A stretch of DNA of 10,622 bases, from assembly GCA_007119305.1 (NCBI GenBank), contig SKPY01000345.1:1-10622 (forward strand), in the 5' to 3' direction. A program made the position numbers and the translations under genes. Shown here piece by piece: positions 6,835 to 10,622 of the stretch. Every line of letters begins with the position of its first letter. Position 1 is the stretch's first letter. The notes below the pieces were generated by a model. The model worked only from the letters and a program-made list of their open reading frames with translations. It was not told the origin of the DNA and did no database searches. The DNA is from Nitriliruptorales bacterium. Its GTDB lineage: Bacteria; Actinomycetota; Nitriliruptoria; Euzebyales; Egibacteraceae.

Positions 6835-7416
6835 GTGAACGCTCCGCGCAACGCCGACGAGTTCGCCTGGCAGACGCTGCTGGAAGCGAGCGTGTTCAAG
6901 ACGCTGTATGACCGGCGCGTGCTGTACCTGCGGGGCCCGATCGAAGACACCGTCGCCGACACGCTCGTGGCCCAGATGATGGCCCTGGATGCGGAGGGCG
7001 ACGACGACATCACGCTCTACATCAACTCGCCGGGCGGCATCGTGTCGGGCATGTTCGCGATCTACGACGTCATGCACCTCATGAACGCCAAGGTGCACTC
7101 GGTGTGCGTGGGGCTGGCGGCGTCTGCAGCGGCGTTCTTGCTCGCGACGGCGTCGGGCACGCGTGCGGCGACACCGAACGCCCGGATCATGTTCCACCAG
7201 CCTCTCGGCGGCGCCCGCGGGGCTGCGGTGGACATCCAGATTCAGGCCGAGCAGATCGTGTTCCTGCGTGAGCGGCTGAACGAGATCCTGGCGGAGCGCA
7301 CGGGGCAACCCCTCGAGCGCATCGAGAAGGACACCGACCGCGACTTCTGGATGAGCGCCGAGCAGGCCGTGGAGTACGGGGCGATCGACGAGGTCCGCAT
7401 GAGCGGTGGGATCTGA
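6835..7416 (+). CDS. clpP: ATP-dependent Clp protease proteolytic subunit (ClpP)
   Basis: Serine peptidase that forms the barrel degrading proteins fed by a Clp/Hsp100 unfoldase in the cytosol. It has 193 residues, the usual mature size. The catalytic triad is visible: Ser97 in VGLAASAAAFLL, His121 in MFHQPLGG and Asp170 in DTDRDFWMSA. The family segments LYINSPGG, AIYDVM, QAEQI and AEQAVEYGAIDEV are present. The usual GQAAS around the active serine reads GLAAS here. The GTG at 6835 has AGGAGG (6822-6827) 7 nt upstream, and no propeptide of note. No clpX, second clpP or tig lies beside it, so this is a stand-alone copy, possibly a paralogue of the main clpP pair. It ends 2 bp from the convergent c-di-GMP gene. 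Confidence 0.95.
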   Translation: MNAPRNADEFAWQTLLEASVFKTLYDRRVLYLRGPIEDTVADTLVAQMMALDAEGDDDITLYINSPGGIVSGMFAIYDVMHLMNAKVHSVCVGLAASAAAFLLATASGTRAATPNARIMFHQPLGGARGAAVDIQIQAEQIVFLRERLNEILAERTGQPLERIEKDTDRDFWMSAEQAVEYGAIDEVRMSGGI

Positions 7417-7418
7417 GG

Positions 7419-9686
7419 TCAGCCTGAGCTGGCACCGATCCGGGGCCGGTGCGCGTCACCCGGGTGCGACGTTCCGGTGCTGGACACGACATCGCGGCGG
7501 GTGATCGCCCGCGCCCTCTGCCGCAAGAGGCGGTCGAGCAGGGCGAACTCCGGTGGAACGGGCAGCTTCGTCGGGTCGTAGGCCTCCTCGGTCACGAGCG
7601 CAAGCCGGTCCAGCAGCCCGAGCAGCTCGGCCTCATCACCCTCGAGCGTGACCTCCATGACCGGGCGACCGGAGGCCACCGCCTCCACGGCTCGCGCTCG
7701 CAGCGGAGCGCCGTAGCGCTCCTGCAGCCGCAGCACGGTCTCGGGCGGGCCGGGAAAGCCGGTGAACGCCTCCCCGCCCACGCCGTCCTGCGCCCGCCGC
7801 TCCCACCACTTGCGCCACGACTGGTCGACGAGATCAAGGGCCCCAAGCACGACCGCGGGCTCCGCCAGCCCGAGCGCGAGGACCCTGCGTCCCTCCCGAC
7901 GCGGCGTCCACGTGGACACCGTGAACCGCCCTTCGGTGTGGTGGACGCTGGTGTACCCCGCGTGGGCCTTCGCCGTCCGCAGGGGCTCGACGAGGCGCGC
8001 CTGCGCCCACTCGAGGTAGCGGTGGCCCGGGGGGGCGTCGCCGTACAGGTCGACAGCGCCGAGCGAGACGGCGATGTGCTCCAACGCCTCGACTGCGTCG
8101 TGCAAGCGCAGCTCGGTGCGCACCACGGGCATCACGTCGCCCTCCACGCTGCGCACCAGCTCGGTGACGAGCTCCTCGTGCTGGCGTGGCGGCACGAGCA
8201 GCACGAAGTCGTCCCCGCCGACGTGGGCGAGCGCCGCTCCCGTGACACCACCGGCGACGCCGGTCAGGCAGCGGCCGAGCACGCGGATGATCTTGTCACC
8301 GAGCGCGAAGCCCCCGAGGTGGTTGAGGTTGCTGAAGTCGTCGACGTCAACGAACACGACGGTGACCGCCTCGCCGCCGCTCAACCGACGCTCGAGCTCC
8401 TGATCCAGCCAGGCTGCACCGGGCAGGCCGGTGAGGGGGTTCAGATCGCCTGCGCGGCGGTCACGGACGTCCGCGAGCGTGCGCAGGATGTCCCGCACCG
8501 TGGCGGTGCCGACGATCGAGCCGCGCGGATCCGTGACGATCACGTCGTCGGCGACCTCCGGGGTGTGGCGGGTGGCAAGGATGGCCGCCACCTCCGCGAC
8601 GTCGAGCTGGGCGACGACCGTCACCGGCTCGTGCTCAGCCACCTCCCGCACCGGCCGGTCGGCCAGCCGCTCCCAGGCCGACGGGGTGGCGAGCAGGCGT
8701 TCCAGTGACCGGCGGCTGATCTGCGCCCGGTGTCCGTTGCCGTCCCCGCAGACGACCAGACCCACCGAGGGGTTCGCGCAGAGCCGCGTGTAGACCTCCG
8801 CGACGGTGGCGCCGGGATCCACCGTCGTGACCGGCAGGGCCAGCTCGCCGATCGTCACCTCTGCGGCGCCGAGGCGAAGCCGCTGGGCGGCAGCGGCGAT
8901 CATCCTGCGTGCCGCGTCGGACGGCTTGCTGAAGGCCCCGACCCGGGGGCGTGCGAGGAAGTAGCCCTGGCCCGCCTCGACGCCCAGGCCGGCGAGACTC
9001 GCCAGCTCCCCCTCGGTCTCGATGCCTTCGGCCACGAGGCGCGAGCCGATCTGGCGTGCGAAGCGCACCATCGCCTCGATGAAGGCGCGTCGGGCGCCAT
9101 CACCGTCGACCCCGGCGATGAGATCGCGGTCGAGCTTGATGTAGGACGGACGTAGCCGCGTGATCACCCGGAACGATGCGTGTCCGGCGCCGGCGTCGTC
9201 CACGGCGACGCTGATGCCGAGGCGGCGGAGCTTGCGTGCGCGGAAGGCGAGCGCGTCGATGTCGTCGACCGCCTCGGATTCGGTGACCTCGACCACGAGG
9301 TCGGATGGCACCAGCCCGTGCGCCTCGGCGATGTCGAGCAGCTCCACGACGTCGAAGTCGCCGTCGATGAGCGTCAGGGGGCTCGCGTTGACGAACAGCT
9401 TCAGACGGCCCGTGCGCCACTCCCAGCAGCGCATCGCGGCGCGGAAGGCAGCGCGCTCACCCTCGAGGCGCAGACCGGACTGCTCGAGGGTTCGGAAGAA
9501 CGCGAGCGGGTTGCCGGCGGCGGGGTGGCGAGGACGGGTCAAGGCCTCGTAGGCGATCACCTGCCCCGAGCCGAGGTGGACGATGGGCTGGTACGCGATG
9601 TCGAGGCCCGCGTCCAGCAGCTGGACTGGGCTGACAGCGGCGTGTCTCACCACGTCAAGACGGCGGTGCGGGGAATCAACGCCCAT
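7419..9686 (-). CDS. c-di-GMP phosphodiesterase/cyclase-like protein, EAL-CBS-CBS-GGDEF
   Basis: Cytosolic second-messenger protein of 755 residues with no membrane segment. The N-terminal EAL domain (about 25-255) looks catalytically intact: Glu47 in YEALTR, Asn100 in FVNAS, Glu133/Glu136 in EVTES, Asp163-Asp164 in VDDAGAG, Lys184 in IKLD, Glu220/Glu223 in AEGIET and Gln240 in GQGYF. Next is a pair of CBS-like modules (about 275-405), usual binding sites for nucleotides. The GGDEF domain (about 415-580) has LTGLPG and the metal Asp447, but its signature is GGDDF (490-494) and the inhibitory RxxD site is missing. Phosphodiesterase activity is therefore more certain than cyclase activity. Residues about 583-730 are not recognised and include SWRKWW (623-628). 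The ATG at 9686 has only a weak AGG 5 nt upstream. mutM ends 68 bp upstream on the same strand, so co-transcription is possible. Confidence 0.9.
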   Translation of the reverse strand: MGVDSPHRRLDVVRHAAVSPVQLLDAGLDIAYQPIVHLGSGQVIAYEALTRPRHPAAGNPLAFFRTLEQSGLRLEGERAAFRAAMRCWEWRTGRLKLFVNASPLTLIDGDFDVVELLDIAEAHGLVPSDLVVEVTESEAVDDIDALAFRARKLRRLGISVAVDDAGAGHASFRVITRLRPSYIKLDRDLIAGVDGDGARRAFIEAMVRFARQIGSRLVAEGIETEGELASLAGLGVEAGQGYFLARPRVGAFSKPSDAARRMIAAAAQRLRLGAAEVTIGELALPVTTVDPGATVAEVYTRLCANPSVGLVVCGDGNGHRAQISRRSLERLLATPSAWERLADRPVREVAEHEPVTVVAQLDVAEVAAILATRHTPEVADDVIVTDPRGSIVGTATVRDILRTLADVRDRRAGDLNPLTGLPGAAWLDQELERRLSGGEAVTVVFVDVDDFSNLNHLGGFALGDKIIRVLGRCLTGVAGGVTGAALAHVGGDDFVLLVPPRQHEELVTELVRSVEGDVMPVVRTELRLHDAVEALEHIAVSLGAVDLYGDAPPGHRYLEWAQARLVEPLRTAKAHAGYTSVHHTEGRFTVSTWTPRREGRRVLALGLAEPAVVLGALDLVDQSWRKWWERRAQDGVGGEAFTGFPGPPETVLRLQERYGAPLRARAVEAVASGRPVMEVTLEGDEAELLGLLDRLALVTEEAYDPTKLPVPPEFALLDRLLRQRARAITRRDVVSSTGTSHPGDAHRPRIGASSG

Positions 9687-9754
9687 GCTTGCCTGATCGG
9701 CACCTGGGTACGGAACTTGACCTTTGGGTGGCGCGCGCGACGAACCCGACGGTG

Positions 9755-10576
9755 CTAGTAGCGCTGGCAGCCTGGGCAGTAGGTCGTGCCCCGTCCGCCG
9801 AGCACGATCTTCGCCAGCGGCGTCCCGCAGCGTGCGCAGGGGCTCCCGCGCTTGCCGTACGCCACGAGGAAGGCGGCGTTGCGCCCGCTCTGGCCGTTGA
9901 CCATCTGGTAGTCACGAAACGTCGTGCCTTCCCGCTCGATGGCGTCGGCCAGCACCACCCTGATCGCAGCCCACAGGCGCTGTGCACGCTCCCTGCCGAC
10001 GCGCCGAGCCAGCGGGCTGATACGTGCGCGCCACAGCGCCTCGTCCGCATAGATGTTGCCGACCCCGGCGACGGGGCGCTGCGACAGCAGGAAGGGCTTC
10101 ACCGCCGCGCGGGTCCGCCGCAGGGCCGCGTAGAAGTCCGCCGCGTCGAACTGCTCGGACAGCGGCTCGGGGCCGAGCTGGGCGAGCGTCGGGATCGCCG
10201 TGTAGTCACCACGGGGCACGACCGTCAAGCGCCCGAACCGGCGGACGTCGCGGAAGTCGAGCACCGACCCGTCATCGAGCGTGAAGGAGGCCCGCACGTA
10301 GGGGTCACCCAGCCAGGCGCTGCCGTCGGCGGCGCGCTCGCCGTGAAAGCGGAACGCACCGGTCATGCCGAGGTGCAGGACCAGCTCGAGGTCGCCGCTC
10401 AGATCCGCGAGCAGGTACTTCCCCCGCCGGCCCAGCGCGTTGATCCTGCGCCCGACCGCGTCGTCGAGCACGCCGAAGCGCTCCTGCGGGGCGCTCCACA
10501 CCGCCACGATGGCACGTCCCTCGAGACGTGGCGCCAGGTGGCGCCGCACACTCTCCACCTCGGGCAGCTCAGGCAC
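9755..10576 (-). CDS. mutM: Formamidopyrimidine-DNA glycosylase (Fpg/MutM)
   Basis: Base-excision repair enzyme that removes 8-oxoguanine and formamidopyrimidines and nicks the abasic site. From the GTG at 10576 it has 273 residues. It begins MPELPEVE; the Pro exposed after Met removal is the catalytic nucleophile, with Glu3 next to it. This fixes the start although an in-frame frame continues upstream to 10615. Further marks are Lys53 in LGRRGKYLL, LHLGMTGAF, DVRRFGRL with the base-flip Arg and Phe, and VAGVGNIYADEALWRA. The C-terminal zinc finger is C-x2-C...C-x2-C (CARCG and CPGC). The complete N-terminus and zinc finger favour Fpg over an Nei-type enzyme. GGGGGAGG (10589-10596) lies 12 nt before the GTG, a rather long spacing. 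Only 46 bp remain to the window edge, and no promoter is evident there. Confidence 0.93.
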   Translation of the reverse strand: MPELPEVESVRRHLAPRLEGRAIVAVWSAPQERFGVLDDAVGRRINALGRRGKYLLADLSGDLELVLHLGMTGAFRFHGERAADGSAWLGDPYVRASFTLDDGSVLDFRDVRRFGRLTVVPRGDYTAIPTLAQLGPEPLSEQFDAADFYAALRRTRAAVKPFLLSQRPVAGVGNIYADEALWRARISPLARRVGRERAQRLWAAIRVVLADAIEREGTTFRDYQMVNGQSGRNAAFLVAYGKRGSPCARCGTPLAKIVLGGRGTTYCPGCQRY

Positions 10577-10622
10577 GGCCCCATGATGCCTCCCCCGTCC
10601 ACGCCTCCCTGCCAACGTGCAC

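Noticed and set aside
6610..7308. Minus-strand open frame across the clpP start
   Set aside because: It overlaps the clpP ribosome site and catalytic region, has low-complexity Arg/His-rich sequence, and shows no motif.
7449..8708. Plus-strand open frame inside the c-di-GMP gene
   Set aside because: Composition typical of a reverse-complement shadow; the minus strand encodes the clear EAL, CBS and GGDEF signatures.
1..10622. tRNA, rRNA, CRISPR array, insertion sequence or attachment site
   Set aside because: No repeat-spacer pattern, terminal inverted repeats, transposase motifs or tRNA-like cloverleaf arms were found by eye on either strand.

Overview
The window is very GC-rich chromosomal DNA with dense genes and small gaps. 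GTG or TTG starts are common (ftsH, nadB, iclR, clpP, mutM). It carries an NADPH:F420 oxidoreductase, -10 boxes of the TANNNT type and Ala/Arg/Gly-rich proteins. Together these point to an actinobacterium, possibly one of the deep-branching high-GC classes; no marker here allows a finer call. No tRNA, rRNA, CRISPR array, insertion sequence or prophage gene was seen.

Layout, left to right. A 5'-truncated pabB-type chorismate enzyme (+) converges on npdG (-). Upstream of npdG on the same strand lies ftsH (-). A 224-bp divergent region separates ftsH from nadB (+). nadB converges on an IclR-family regulator gene (-). A non-coding stretch with two adjacent inverted repeats follows, then a 64-codon open frame with a Cys/His zinc-knuckle-like motif (+), then a stand-alone clpP (+). 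clpP ends 2 bp from the end of a large EAL-CBS-CBS-GGDEF gene (-). Upstream of that gene, on the same strand, is mutM/fpg (-), which reaches almost to the right edge.

Functionally this is mostly housekeeping: folate precursor synthesis (PabB), F420/NADPH redox exchange (NpdG), membrane proteolysis (FtsH), the first step of NAD synthesis (NadB), cytosolic proteolysis (ClpP) and 8-oxoguanine repair (MutM). Two regulatory proteins are added, an IclR factor and a c-di-GMP protein. The genes do not form one pathway. Most look like single transcription units, with mutM plus the c-di-GMP gene the most plausible co-transcribed pair.

The less ordinary items are the small Cys/His protein between iclR and clpP, and the c-di-GMP protein, which has an intact-looking EAL domain, a GGDDF cyclase motif without an I-site, and an unrecognised Trp-containing C-terminal region. 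The inverted repeats upstream of iclR and the near-touching ends of clpP and the c-di-GMP gene are also worth noting. No clearly new multi-gene system is visible.
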